64,000 nucleotides of DNA from Pantoea eucalypti (GTDB lineage: Bacteria > Pseudomonadota > Gammaproteobacteria > Enterobacterales > Enterobacteriaceae), in the NCBI RefSeq assembly GCF_009646115.1, contig NZ_CP045720.1:124001-188000 (forward strand), given 5' to 3'. Each line of letters opens with the position of its first letter. Positions within the stretch are counted from its first letter, which is position 1. A program made the translations under genes and the position numbers. Under the pieces are notes generated by a model. That model was not told the DNA's origin, made no database searches, and worked only from the letters and a program-made list of their open reading frames with translations. This document shows positions 39,069-47,623 of this stretch, piece after piece.

Positions 39069-39578
39069 ATGCGCAAATTAACCGCCGTCGTCCTTGCCTC
39101 AGCGATGGCTCTGAGTGTCGCCAGCGCAGATGCTAAAGATGCGACGACGATTGACGAGATGCATCATGGCGGATTGCCGACAGGCAGTATGACGCAAAAT
39201 CCGCAAAGCCACATGTTCGACGGCATCGAGCTGACTGAAGAACAGCGTCAGCAGATGCGAGACCTTATGCAACAGGCAAGACATGATCGCCCGGTCGTTC
39301 ATATTGACGATATCGCTGCATTACACGAATTAGTGACTGCAGACCAGTTTAACGAAGCGGCCATTCGCCAAAAGGCGGAAGTCATCGCCAGAGTTCAGGT
39401 TGAACAACAGGTCGAGATGGCGCGCGTACAGAATCAAATGTTTCAACTGCTAACGCCGGCCCAGCAGTCCGCGTTACAGAAAAATTACCAGCGGCGACTT
39501 AACGAGCTGCGACAGTTTTCGAATTTGCAGTCAGCTTCATCGCTGCAGGCAGTGAGTAGTACCAGCAGTAACCAGTAA
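39069..39578 (+). CDS. cpxP: Periplasmic Cpx-system inhibitor/adaptor CpxP
   Basis: A 169-aa periplasmic protein (E. coli 166). A signal peptide ends near ASADAKD, and two LTxxQ motifs (LTEEQRQQM, LTPAQQSAL) typify the CpxP/Spy fold. CpxP dampens CpxA and targets misfolded proteins to DegP. The C-terminal ~20 residues are serine/glutamine-rich and look disordered. It is preceded by a perfect CpxR box, and its 3' UTR encodes the CpxQ small RNA. Confidence 0.94.
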   Translation: MRKLTAVVLASAMALSVASADAKDATTIDEMHHGGLPTGSMTQNPQSHMFDGIELTEEQRQQMRDLMQQARHDRPVVHIDDIAALHELVTADQFNEAAIRQKAEVIARVQVEQQVEMARVQNQMFQLLTPAQQSALQKNYQRRLNELRQFSNLQSASSLQAVSSTSSNQ

Positions 39579-39591
39579 TATAGTATCCCTG

Positions 39592-39650
39592 TTTTCCTTG
39601 CCATAGACACATCCCTGTCTTCCCCCACCATGATGGTGGGGGTTTTTTTT
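39592..39650 (+). ncRNA. cpxQ: CpxQ small RNA (processed from the cpxP 3' UTR)
   Basis: The segment starts TTTTCCTTGCCATAGACAC, continues TCCCTGTCTTCC, and ends in the CCCCCACC/GGTGGGGG terminator with eight T. This follows E. coli CpxQ nearly base for base as I recall it. There CpxQ is released by RNase E from cpxP mRNA, binds Hfq, and represses envelope mRNAs including nhaB and skp. The seed region (CCTTGCCATAG) is unchanged here. Confidence 0.85.
39622..39650 (+). terminator. cpxP/CpxQ terminator
   Basis: CCCCCACC / GGTGGGGG, a perfect 8-bp stem with a 5-nt loop and eight T residues. Confidence 0.92.
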
Positions 39651-40032
39651 ATCTTTTTTTCACTTTTTTTATTTTGACAGGAATCATCACCGCACAACAA
39701 AACCCCCGTTTTATTAGCGCTTGTCGGGAATTTGTTGGGAAGAATCGCTGATTTCTTAATATCTGGAACACGCTGTAAATTTAAGCGAGCCGGTGAGCAT
39801 TTTTTCATCATGAAAATATCATAACTTACTGAAACTAAATGAATTGCAGACAAGTCATTAACATTTTAATCATATTTTTCAGTGAGATACATTCCCCGCG
39901 TTACGCTTGCTGGTTCAGTCACACCTTCTACACTAAATTCTGTCACTGCAGGGAAGTTAAGTGTCTTTGCGAAGTCTCAGGGAGCAACAACCACATTATG
40001 TAGTCCTGATAAATCTATTAACGGAGTAAGTT
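39651..40032 (+). promoter_or_regulatory. Region upstream of the KGG-protein gene, with possible sigma-S promoter
   Basis: About 380 bp, AT-rich at first, with no ORF I would support. CTACACT at 39928-39934, preceded by CTT, resembles the extended -10 of sigma-S promoters (CTATACT) and lies 100 nt before the KGG gene. That would fit a stress-induced gene, but no -35 is evident. Confidence 0.35.
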
Positions 40033-40188
40033 ATGGCAGAGCATCGTGGTGGTTCAGGTAATTTCGCAGATAATCCGCAAAAAGCGTCTGAAGCTGGCAA
40101 AAAAGGCGGACAGAACAGCGGCGGCGGAAATTTCAAAAACGATCGTGAAAAAGCATCTGAAGCCGGGAAAAAAGGCGGCAAAAAGTAG
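40033..40188 (+). CDS. KGG-repeat stress protein (YciG/YmdF/Con-10 type)
   Basis: A 51-aa highly basic, hydrophilic protein, MAEHRGGSGNFADNPQKASE..., made of two copies of a GGNF(A/K)(D/N)-x4-KASEAGKKGG motif (residues 7-26 and 31-50). This is the KGG repeat of small stress-induced bacterial proteins such as E. coli YciG and YmdF. It is probably largely disordered; homologues are induced in stationary phase, and YciG is linked to motility. An ACGGAG ribosome site lies 7 nt upstream. It sits between cpxP and fieF, which are neighbours in E. coli. Confidence 0.85.
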   Translation: MAEHRGGSGNFADNPQKASEAGKKGGQNSGGGNFKNDREKASEAGKKGGKK

Positions 40189-40254
40189 TCGCCGACACGT
40201 TCCTGGAATTAGCCCGCGGCTGAAAGTAGCCAGGCAATGATGTGTATAACACTT

Positions 40255-40290
40255 CGCCCCGTCCTTCCCAGGCCGGGGCTTGTTTTTTGT
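40255..40290 (+). terminator. Terminator after the KGG-protein gene
   Basis: GCCCCG and CGGGGC pair across a 12-nt loop and are followed by TTGTTTTTT. Confidence 0.65.
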
Positions 40291-40431
40291 ACCTGCTTAT
40301 TCCTGTCGCGATTTCAAAACAGCCTTCTTCATCGAATGACCTCCTAAGCACAGCCCGCCTCCCGGTGTTAAACTTCAGCCATTCATCTATTTAAGTGTGC
40401 ATCTTCACTGATGCTGCATAGGGAATCTGGC

Positions 40432-41334
40432 ATGCAACACTCTTATGGCCGACTGGTAAAGCGTGCTGCGCTCGCGGCCACCATTCTTGCGTCTGTGCTG
40501 TTACTCGTGAAAATTTTTGCCTGGTGGTACACCGGTTCAGTGAGTTTGCTGGCTTCACTGGTGGACTCGCTGGTGGATATCGCTGCATCGCTAACCAACC
40601 TGCTGGTGGTGCGCTATGCGCTGCAGCCTGCTGATGAAAATCACACGTTCGGGCACGGCAAAGCGGAGTCGCTGGCGGCGCTGGCACAAAGTATGTTTAT
40701 CTCCGGCTCGGCACTGTTTCTGTTTCTGACCGGCCTGCAGCATCTTGCCTCCCCCAGCGAGATGCGGGCGCCGGGTGTTGGTATTGTAGTAACCATTGTG
40801 GCACTGAGCTCAACGCTGGTACTGGTTGCCTTTCAGCGCTGGGTAGTGCGTAAAACCCGCAGTCAGGCCATTCGGGCTGACATGCTGCACTATCAATCCG
40901 ACGTCATCATGAATGGCGCCATACTGATTGCGCTGGTGCTGAGCAGCTATGGCGTTGTACGGGCGGATGCCCTGTTTGCGCTGGGGATTGGTGTTTTCAT
41001 TCTTTATAGCGCATTGCGGATGGGCTACGAAGCCGTACAGTCATTGCTGGATCGCGCATTGCCGGAAAATGAACGGCAGCAAATCCTGACGCTTGCGACA
41101 AACTGGCCGCAGGTGCAGGGCGTACATGATCTGCGAACCCGGCAGTCCGGCCCGACCAAATTTATTCAGCTTCATCTGGAACTGGAAGATCAGCTGCCAC
41201 TGGTTCAGGCGCATCGGGTTGCCGACCAGGTTGAGAAAGCATTACGCAAAGAATTTCCCGGGTCTGACGTAATTATCCATCAGGATCCCTGTTCTGTGGT
41301 ACCGTCTGAGACCAGGGACTCTTTAGGTTTTTAA
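40432..41334 (+). CDS. fieF: Cation-efflux pump FieF
   Basis: A cation-diffusion-facilitator antiporter of 300 aa, the length of E. coli FieF (YiiP). It exports Zn2+ and Fe2+ in exchange for protons. Six membrane helices are visible. The transport site comprises D45/D49 ([16 protein letters not shown]) and the HxxxD of DMLHYQSDV in helix 5. The cytosolic domain carries [21 protein letters not shown] and a C-terminal VIIHQDP. The start at 40432 gives the E. coli-like N-terminus [12 protein letters not shown]; the frame is open seven codons upstream. Confidence 0.95.
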   Translation: MQHSYGRLVKRAALAATILASVLLLVKIFAWWYTGSVSLLASLVDSLVDIAASLTNLLVVRYALQPADENHTFGHGKAESLAALAQSMFISGSALFLFLTGLQHLASPSEMRAPGVGIVVTIVALSSTLVLVAFQRWVVRKTRSQAIRADMLHYQSDVIMNGAILIALVLSSYGVVRADALFALGIGVFILYSALRMGYEAVQSLLDRALPENERQQILTLATNWPQVQGVHDLRTRQSGPTKFIQLHLELEDQLPLVQAHRVADQVEKALRKEFPGSDVIIHQDPCSVVPSETRDSLGF

Positions 41335-41541
41335 CGTAAATGAATCAAATCGATACGGAAGGGATGACGTAGCGCTAACTTTGCTGCAAAAAATAGTGAA
41401 AAGTTGTCTGACCTGAATCAATTCAGCAGCAAGCCTTTGATATACTATCTGCCATCACATGTCGCGCTAATCGTGAAATGATCTTCTGCAGCGATCGACA
41501 GGCAGGATTAACCCTTAGTTTTGAACAATCCAGAGGTTGTC

Positions 41542-42504
41542 ATGATCAAAAAAATTGGTGTATTAACCAGCGGCGGTGACGCCCCAGGCATGAACGCAGC
41601 TATTCGTGGAGTGGTACGTTCCGCGCTGAGTGAAGGACTGGAAGTTTTTGGGATCTATGATGGCTATCTGGGATTGTACGAAGATCGCATGATCAATCTT
41701 GATCGCTACAGCGTCTCCGACATGATTAACCGCGGCGGCACTTTCCTGGGCTCAGCGCGTTTCCCCGAGTTCCGTAATGAAGATGTGCGCCAGGTTGCCA
41801 TTGAGAACATGAAAAAGCGCGGCATTGATGCACTGGTGGTGATTGGTGGTGACGGATCTTACATGGGTGCTAAGCGCCTGACTGAAATGGGCTTCCCCTG
41901 CATTGGTTTGCCAGGCACCATCGATAACGATGTGGCCGGAACGGATTACACCATCGGTTATTTCACTGCACTGGAAACCGTGGTTGAAGCGATTGACCGT
42001 CTTCGCGACACCTCTTCCTCGCATCAGCGTATCTCGATTGTTGAAGTGATGGGCCGCTACTGTGGCGATCTGACCCTGGCGGCGGCGATTGCCGGTGGCT
42101 GCGAGTTCATCGTCCTGCCAGAATTCCCGTACACCCGCGAAGAGCTGGTAGCGGAAATCAAAGCAGGCATCGCCAAAGGTAAAAAGCACGCTATCGTGGC
42201 GATTACTGAGCACATCTGCGATATCGACGACCTGGCGCGTTTCATTGAAACAGAAACCAAACGTGAAACCCGTTCGACCGTTCTGGGCCATATTCAGCGT
42301 GGCGGTGCACCTTGTGCGTATGACCGTATCCTGGCGTCACGCATGGGCGCTTACTCCATTGAACTGCTGATGCAGGGTTACGGTGGCCGTTGCGTGGGTA
42401 TTCAGAATGAGAAGATGGTGCATCACGACATCGTCGACGCGATTGAAAACATGAAACGTCCGTTCAAGCGCGACTGGCTCGACACGGCGAAAAAACTCTA
42501 CTGA
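41542..42504 (+). CDS. pfkA: 6-phosphofructokinase I
   Basis: Phosphorylates fructose 6-phosphate with ATP, the committed step of glycolysis; allosterically controlled by ADP/GDP and PEP. It is 320 aa, as in E. coli. The ATP site [15 protein letters not shown] and GGDGSYMGA, the catalytic region [14 protein letters not shown], and the substrate site [12 protein letters not shown] are complete. The ATG at 41542 follows AGAGG; an in-frame ATG at 41521 is rejected. The upstream 200 bp hold the promoter. Confidence 0.97.
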   Translation: MIKKIGVLTSGGDAPGMNAAIRGVVRSALSEGLEVFGIYDGYLGLYEDRMINLDRYSVSDMINRGGTFLGSARFPEFRNEDVRQVAIENMKKRGIDALVVIGGDGSYMGAKRLTEMGFPCIGLPGTIDNDVAGTDYTIGYFTALETVVEAIDRLRDTSSSHQRISIVEVMGRYCGDLTLAAAIAGGCEFIVLPEFPYTREELVAEIKAGIAKGKKHAIVAITEHICDIDDLARFIETETKRETRSTVLGHIQRGGAPCAYDRILASRMGAYSIELLMQGYGGRCVGIQNEKMVHHDIVDAIENMKRPFKRDWLDTAKKLY

Positions 42505-42508
42505 TTCT

Positions 42509-42540
42509 TCTGCGGGGGTGTGCTGCACAGCATGCCCCGG
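42509..42540 (+). terminator. Hairpin downstream of pfkA
   Basis: GGGGTGTGCTG and CAGCATGCCCC can pair over 9-11 bp with two wobbles. No T tail follows, so it may stabilise the mRNA end rather than terminate. Confidence 0.4.
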
Positions 42541-42648
42541 CATATACCCGCTATATTCCCCCCGGTTATAACAGCTTATTTTTAATTCTTTTAGCTCTGT
42601 AATGGTTTATGTCACGCTTAGCCCATAACGACATTGGGAGAGTGCGTA

Positions 42649-43638
42649 ATGAACAAGTGGAGTATCGGCGTTACCCTGTTGCTGGCCTCAACCAGCGTTC
42701 TGGCGAAAGACATTCAGCTGTTAAACGTTTCCTACGATCCAACCCGTGAGCTGTACGAACAGTACAACAAAGCGTTTAGTGCGCACTACAAACAGGAAAC
42801 CGGCGATAATGTCGTGGTCCGTCAGTCGCACGGTGGCTCCGGCAAGCAGGCAACTTCAGTGATTAACGGCATCCGTGCGGATGTGGTTACGCTGGCGTTG
42901 CAATCGGATGTCGATGCTATTGCAGAACGCGGTCGTATTGATAAGAACTGGATTCAGCGTCTGCCAGACAACTCCGCGCCTTACACCTCCACCATTGTCT
43001 TCCTGGTCCGCAAAGATAATCCCAAGGGCATTCACGACTGGAGCGACCTGACTAAACCCGGTGTGTCTGTGATTACCCCTAACCCGAAAACCTCTGGCGG
43101 CGCACGCTGGAACTATCTGGCGGCCTGGGGCTGGGCGCTGGATCATAACAACGGCGATCAGGCCAAAGCGCTGGCGTACGTCAGAGCGCTGTTTAAAAAC
43201 GTTGAGGTGCAGGATTCCGGTGCACGCGGCGCAACTAACACCTTCGTTGAACGCGGGATTGGTGATGTGCTGATTGCCTGGGAAAACGAAGCTTATCTGG
43301 CGGTTAACAAATTGGGTAAAGACAAGTTCGAGATTGTCACCCCGAGCGAATCGATTCTGGCTGAACCCACCGTGTCCGTGGTCGATAAAGTGGTAGATGA
43401 AAAGGGAACGCGCAAAGTCGCAGACGCCTATCTGAAATACCTCTACTCGCCAGAAGGTCAGACTATCGCTGCGCAGAACTACTATCGTCCGCGTGATGCT
43501 GAAATCGCGAAGAAATTTGCCAGCCAGTTTGCGCCGGTGAAGCTGTTTACCATCAAGGACAAATTTGGTGGCTGGGCAGAGGCTCAGAAAGCGCACTTCG
43601 CCGATGGCGGCAGCTATGACCAGGTCATGAAACCGTAA
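42649..43638 (+). CDS. sbp: Periplasmic sulfate-binding protein Sbp
   Basis: The sulfate/thiosulfate ABC-importer binding protein, 329 aa, exactly the length of E. coli Sbp. The signal peptide [21 protein letters not shown] is cleaved near residue 19-20. The prokaryotic sulfate-binding signatures [18 protein letters not shown] and [19 protein letters not shown] are present. The start at 42649 follows GGGAGAG; an earlier in-frame ATG adds five residues only. The CysB/cysteine-limitation control known in E. coli cannot be confirmed from the sequence. Confidence 0.96.
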   Translation: MNKWSIGVTLLLASTSVLAKDIQLLNVSYDPTRELYEQYNKAFSAHYKQETGDNVVVRQSHGGSGKQATSVINGIRADVVTLALQSDVDAIAERGRIDKNWIQRLPDNSAPYTSTIVFLVRKDNPKGIHDWSDLTKPGVSVITPNPKTSGGARWNYLAAWGWALDHNNGDQAKALAYVRALFKNVEVQDSGARGATNTFVERGIGDVLIAWENEAYLAVNKLGKDKFEIVTPSESILAEPTVSVVDKVVDEKGTRKVADAYLKYLYSPEGQTIAAQNYYRPRDAEIAKKFASQFAPVKLFTIKDKFGGWAEAQKAHFADGGSYDQVMKP

Positions 43639-43644
43639 TACGTT

Positions 43645-43671
43645 GCGGTCAGCGCTCCCTGCGCTGACCGC
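43645..43671 (+). terminator. Strong hairpin after sbp
   Basis: GCGGTCAGCGC / GCGCTGACCGC is a perfect 11-bp stem with loop TCCCT, starting 7 nt after the sbp stop. There is no T tail, so mRNA stabilisation or factor-dependent termination is as likely as intrinsic termination. Confidence 0.55.
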
Positions 43672-43799
43672 TCACCCGCAACAATCCCACCTTTCTCTTT
43701 TCTCTGCCCGGCTGCTGACTGATCTGCCCGAATTCCCCGTGACATTTTTTTCCCGCCAGGCGAGGATGCAGGCTGCTAAACCATTCAGGAAGCGTTGTT

Positions 43800-44573
43800 A
43801 TGCCGACACATCGTCGTGCAACCAGTCTGGTTGCGGTTCTGCTGGTGCTGGTCATTGCGGGGATACTGGTTGCCGCAATGCATTTCAAAAAGAACAGTGA
43901 TGCGCTGTGGCAGATTGTCAGCGAGAAATGTGTGCCTCATCAGCAGAGCAGCGGAGACCCGGCGCCCTGTCAGCGTGTCGATCAGCAGCATCGCTATGCC
44001 ATGCTGAAAGATATGCATGGTCCATTGCAGTATCTGCTGATCCCGCTCGACAAAATCACCGGCATCGAAAGCCCACGGTTACTGCAACCCGCTACGCCCA
44101 ACTACTTTGCCCTTGCCTGGCATGAACGCTCTCTGCTTGCAGAGCGACGCGGCTCTCCCATTGATGATCGGGTTCTTTCACTGGCGATCAATTCACAGTA
44201 TGGCCGTACGCAGAATCAACTCCATATTCATCTCTCCTGTCTGCGACCCGATGTGCGTCAGCAGCTGGATCGGCTGACGCCGCAGCTTAGCGGTCAGTGG
44301 CAGGACATTACGCTGCGTAAGCACCGCTACTGGCTGCGAGCTCTGACGCCAGATGAACTGACTCAGCAGAGTGCCTTTATCCGGCTGGCCGATGAGCGGC
44401 CAGAGGCGCGCACAGAGATGGGGAAATATGGTCTGGCACTGGCGGAATTAAGCGATGGGCGACTGGTGCTGATGGCGATAGAGCGGAACTGGCTGCTGCT
44501 GAACAGGGGTTCGGCGGAGGAAGTGCAGGACCACGCCTGTGAGCTGATTGCGCCCATAAAAAAGGCGGCTTAA
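43800..44573 (+). CDS. cdh: CDP-diacylglycerol pyrophosphatase
   Basis: Hydrolyses CDP-diacylglycerol to phosphatidate and CMP at the inner membrane. It is 257 aa (E. coli 251). An N-terminal membrane anchor (about residues 8-27) is followed by a periplasmic domain with DALWQIVSEKCVPHQQ, MLKDMHGPLQYLLIP, and the HIT-like LSLAINSQYGRTQNQLHIHLSCLRP, whose HIHLS contains the catalytic histidines. It keeps the E. coli order sbp-cdh-tpiA and converges on tpiA. Confidence 0.92.
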   Translation: MPTHRRATSLVAVLLVLVIAGILVAAMHFKKNSDALWQIVSEKCVPHQQSSGDPAPCQRVDQQHRYAMLKDMHGPLQYLLIPLDKITGIESPRLLQPATPNYFALAWHERSLLAERRGSPIDDRVLSLAINSQYGRTQNQLHIHLSCLRPDVRQQLDRLTPQLSGQWQDITLRKHRYWLRALTPDELTQQSAFIRLADERPEARTEMGKYGLALAELSDGRLVLMAIERNWLLLNRGSAEEVQDHACELIAPIKKAA

Positions 44574-44584
44574 GCGCCGCCCTT
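44562..44584. terminator. cdh/tpiA convergent terminator
   Basis: AAGGCGGC and GCCGCCCTT flank a short loop over the cdh stop codon. The AAAAA on the plus-strand 5' side gives a T tail for tpiA on the minus strand. Confidence 0.55.
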
Positions 44585-44601
44585 GACCGGAATGCTAATG
44601 C

Positions 44602-45369
44602 TTAGGCGCTTTTTGCCGCCGCCGCTGCTTTAATGATTACCGCGAAAGCATCTGCTTTCAGTGACGCACCGCCAACCAGCGCGCCATCGATATCAGGCTG
44701 GGTGAACAGCTCAGCAGCATTCTTGTCGTTCACTGAGCCGCCATACTGAATGATGACCTGTTCTGCGATAGCCGCATCTTTCTTCGCAATATGATCACGA
44801 ATGAATTTGTGCACGGCCTGTGCCTGAGCAGGGGTCGCAGATTTGCCGGTACCGATGGCCCAGACGGGCTCATACGCGATAACCGCATCTTTAAACGCTT
44901 CGGCGCCCTGCGTTTCCAGAATGGCATCCAGCTGACGAGCGCAGACTTCTTCAGTTTTACCCGCTTCGTTTTCCGCTTCGGTTTCACCAATGCACAGCAC
45001 AGGAACCAGGCCCACTGACTTCAGCACCGCATATTTCTTCGCGATGAACTCGTCGCTCTCTTTGTGATAAGTGCGGCGTTCTGAGTGACCGATGATGATA
45101 TATTTCGCGCCGATATCTTTCAGCATCTCTGCGGAAACTTCACCGGTAAACGCGCCAGACAGGTTAACGTCCACGTTCTGCGCACCCAGTGCGATGTGGC
45201 TACCGGAGATGGCATGTTTTGCCTGCTCGAGATAGAGCGCTGGCGGTGCAATGGCCACGCCACAACCGTCAACGCCAGAGAGTTCCTTGCGCAGACCCGC
45301 GATCAGTTCAGCAGTGAGTTGCTTGCTGCCATTCAACTTCCAGTTACCCATAACCAGTGGATGTCGCAT
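44602..45369 (-). CDS. tpiA: Triosephosphate isomerase
   Basis: Interconverts dihydroxyacetone phosphate and glyceraldehyde 3-phosphate. It is 255 aa, as in E. coli. The catalytic elements are all present: NWKLNG near the N-terminus (lysine), [11 protein letters not shown] (histidine), [18 protein letters not shown] (glutamate and loop 6), and the phosphate-binding YGGSVNDKN and GALVGGASL. The start at 45369 follows GGAGGAT; the frame is open 26 codons further without family resemblance. Confidence 0.97.
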   Translation of the reverse strand: MRHPLVMGNWKLNGSKQLTAELIAGLRKELSGVDGCGVAIAPPALYLEQAKHAISGSHIALGAQNVDVNLSGAFTGEVSAEMLKDIGAKYIIIGHSERRTYHKESDEFIAKKYAVLKSVGLVPVLCIGETEAENEAGKTEEVCARQLDAILETQGAEAFKDAVIAYEPVWAIGTGKSATPAQAQAVHKFIRDHIAKKDAAIAEQVIIQYGGSVNDKNAAELFTQPDIDGALVGGASLKADAFAVIIKAAAAAKSA

Positions 45370-45489
45370 TCTATCCTCCGCATAACGCGATACATGAAAA
45401 ATCGCTGCCAGCTGGCAGCGTTGTCTGCGAAACAGTATAGAGATCAAATGTAGCGATGGCTTTGCTTTTCGTCATTTTCAGCGACATCT

Positions 45490-46080
45490 TCAGGGGGGAG
45501 CGAGCGCAAGTTTTACCGGCTCGACAGCGAAGGTTAGCCCCTTGTCGCCGTTATCAGCGACCACAAAGCGAAGCGCGCCATCGACCTGCGCAAAGTAAGG
45601 CAAATCCTTGCCCTCCTTCAGTAAGCTCTCCAGCTTTTTGCGTCCCTCGTCTGCACCTAATCCCGGTACAAAGAAGCGCAGCATAGCGGTCATGTAGGCC
45701 ATGGCTTTTTGCTCAGAGGCGTTCTGATCCGGGCCAGGCAGTGGCAGCCAGGTGATCTGCAGCGTCTTGATTTTGCCGGTACCGGGCTCCAGCGCGGTAG
45801 ACGCATAGAGCGTCTCGTTAATTTTGCTGGCAGCACGCGTCAGGTTACTTTTGTCGCCCCGATTATCAATGGCGCGATATTCCGGCAGCATCAGCGTCGC
45901 ATTAGCCAGATTATACTTTTCGCGAAACTGGCCGATAGTCATATCAAAGGTGGGAGCACCCGCCAGCAGGTAGGGCGCGGTGGGTAATGCATCGGGCCGT
46001 TCCTGCGGTGGCGGATCGGCGGCAAAGACCGGAACCGTCAGCGCAAACGATAACAGCAGTGCGCCAGGCAAATTCTTCAT
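45490..46080 (-). CDS. yiiQ: DUF1454 family periplasmic protein YiiQ
   Basis: A 196-aa exported protein (E. coli YiiQ is 199). The signal peptide MKNLPGALLLSFALTVPVFAADP is cleaved after AFA-type residues. The mature protein shows APYLLAGAPTFDMTIGQFREKYN, DKSNLTRAASKINETLYASTALEPGTGKIKTLQITWLP, typical of DUF1454. Function is unknown. It lies between tpiA and yiiR, as in E. coli. The frame is open to 46272, but no signal peptide would result from the longer form. Confidence 0.88.
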   Translation of the reverse strand: MKNLPGALLLSFALTVPVFAADPPPQERPDALPTAPYLLAGAPTFDMTIGQFREKYNLANATLMLPEYRAIDNRGDKSNLTRAASKINETLYASTALEPGTGKIKTLQITWLPLPGPDQNASEQKAMAYMTAMLRFFVPGLGADEGRKKLESLLKEGKDLPYFAQVDGALRFVVADNGDKGLTFAVEPVKLALAPP

Positions 46081-46178
46081 TTTGTCGATCCTAACCCGTA
46101 AACTCAGGCGCAAATTAAAACGGTTTTTATCCGCGAGGTCAAAAGCGCGGCGGTTCTTTTCTCTCTGGATGATAATGC

Positions 46179-46613
46179 ATGACGTTACAACAATGGTGTT
46201 TTTCCTGGCGTGGCAGGCTGGGACGACGTGATTTCTGGATCTGGCAGGCAGTCTGGTTGCTGACAACGACACTGTTATTTACCCTGGCAGCAAACGACTG
46301 GGTTGATACCCAGATGGCGGCTTTCGGCGTGGTCTGCCTGCTGTGGCCCGCCAGCGCGGTCATTGTAAAACGTCTGCACGATCGTAATCGTCCCGGCTAC
46401 TGGGGATTTCTGGTGATAGTGGCCTGGCTGCTGGTGGCGGGAAACTGGAGCATGCTGGGCGGCATTCTGCCCTGGCTGCTGGGTCGCGCCATTCCCTTTG
46501 TGTTATTCGCTGGCCTGCTGCTCGAACTCGGCGTTTTTCGCGGCACCCCCGGCGCTAACCGGTTTGGTACCGCGACGCAGCCGGTGCGATACCGGCAACT
46601 GGCTCACCAGTAA
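46179..46613 (+). CDS. yiiR: DUF805 membrane protein YiiR
   Basis: A 144-aa inner-membrane protein with about four hydrophobic helices. FSWRGRLGRRDFWIW at the N-terminus and VKRLHDRNRPGYWGFL in the middle are characteristic of DUF805. No biochemical function is known for the family. It is divergent from yiiQ and its 3' end overlaps the convergent fpr by 10 nt, as compact as in E. coli. Confidence 0.85.
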   Translation: MTLQQWCFSWRGRLGRRDFWIWQAVWLLTTTLLFTLAANDWVDTQMAAFGVVCLLWPASAVIVKRLHDRNRPGYWGFLVIVAWLLVAGNWSMLGGILPWLLGRAIPFVLFAGLLLELGVFRGTPGANRFGTATQPVRYRQLAHQ

Positions 46614-47350
46614 TGTTCGCTGGTGATATGGCCCGGCTTGCGCTTCAGGTGTTTACGCATTTCGCGCGTCTCTTTCAGTAATTGCTGGGTGTCGCGCACC
46701 ATCTGCGGGTTGCCGCACAGCATCACATGGCTGCTGTCGGCATCCAGCGTTAATCCGGTGGCACGCTCCAGCTCGCCATTTTCGATCAGCGCCGGAACCC
46801 GGCCCGTCAGCGAACCGGGGATCGTTTCGCGGCTCACCACCGTCTGGATGTGCAGCTTGCCCTGATAACGCTGTTGCAGCTGCTGCATCAGTGGCAGAAA
46901 GCTCAGGTCGTCCGCATAGCGTGCGGCATGGACCAGCACGATGTTTTCAAAGCGATCCAGTCCTTCGCCCTGCTGAAGCATAGAAAGGTAAGGGCCAATA
47001 GCGGTGCCGGTTGCCAGCATCCATAATGTTCTGCACGCCGGAACTTCATCAAGCACAAAGAATCCTGCGGCTTCTTTCGTGACCATCACCTGATCGCCAG
47101 GCTGAAGGGCCTGCAGATGCGGACTCAGCTTGCCATCGGGCACGGTAACCAGGTAAAACTCCAGCAGGTCATCCTTTGGCGCATTGACGAAAGAGTAAGC
47201 GCGCTGCACCCGCTCGCCGTCAATTTCCAGAGCCAGTTTGGCAAATTGCCCCGCGATAAAGGGATCGATGGGCGCTGTTACCCGCAGACTGAACAGCGCA
47301 TCCGTCCAGTTTTTCACTTCCTTTACTTCAGCATTGACCCACTCAGCCAT
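46604..47350 (-). CDS. fpr: Ferredoxin/flavodoxin-NADP+ reductase
   Basis: A cytosolic FAD enzyme moving electrons from NADPH to flavodoxin and ferredoxin; in E. coli it belongs to the SoxRS regulon. It is 248 aa, as in E. coli. The FAD-binding RAYSFVNAP, the NADP-binding LWMLATGTAIGPYLSML, and C-terminal HVMLCGNPQMVRDTQQLL and EHYW are present. The start at 47350 (MAEWVNAEV) follows GGAG; an open two-codon extension is disregarded. Confidence 0.95.
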   Translation of the reverse strand: MAEWVNAEVKEVKNWTDALFSLRVTAPIDPFIAGQFAKLALEIDGERVQRAYSFVNAPKDDLLEFYLVTVPDGKLSPHLQALQPGDQVMVTKEAAGFFVLDEVPACRTLWMLATGTAIGPYLSMLQQGEGLDRFENIVLVHAARYADDLSFLPLMQQLQQRYQGKLHIQTVVSRETIPGSLTGRVPALIENGELERATGLTLDADSSHVMLCGNPQMVRDTQQLLKETREMRKHLKRKPGHITSEHYW

Positions 47351-47623
47351 AATCACTCCCTGGTTGTTGATTATTCCGGCAGGTTTCTATTTTCGCGGCT
47401 GCCCGATGAGATTGCCAGCTTGTGGCCGGGCAAAGGCTCTAATCGACAAACTGTTGCTTTGTCTTTACAGGCTGGTGCATAAACTTGACAGGCGCAAGCC
47501 GGGACCTTTCGGCCTGCCTCTCGCTTTGTCATCTAATCCTGATATTTTGCCCGCCATAACAAGATGACTGGCGGGTGAACCGCTGTTTTAACCTCCTTTC
47601 ACAGAAAGAAATTTTACATAATC
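47351..47623. promoter_or_regulatory. fpr-emrD divergent promoter region
   Basis: 273 bp between divergent genes. No soxbox or clear -10/-35 pair could be assigned with confidence. Confidence 0.35.
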
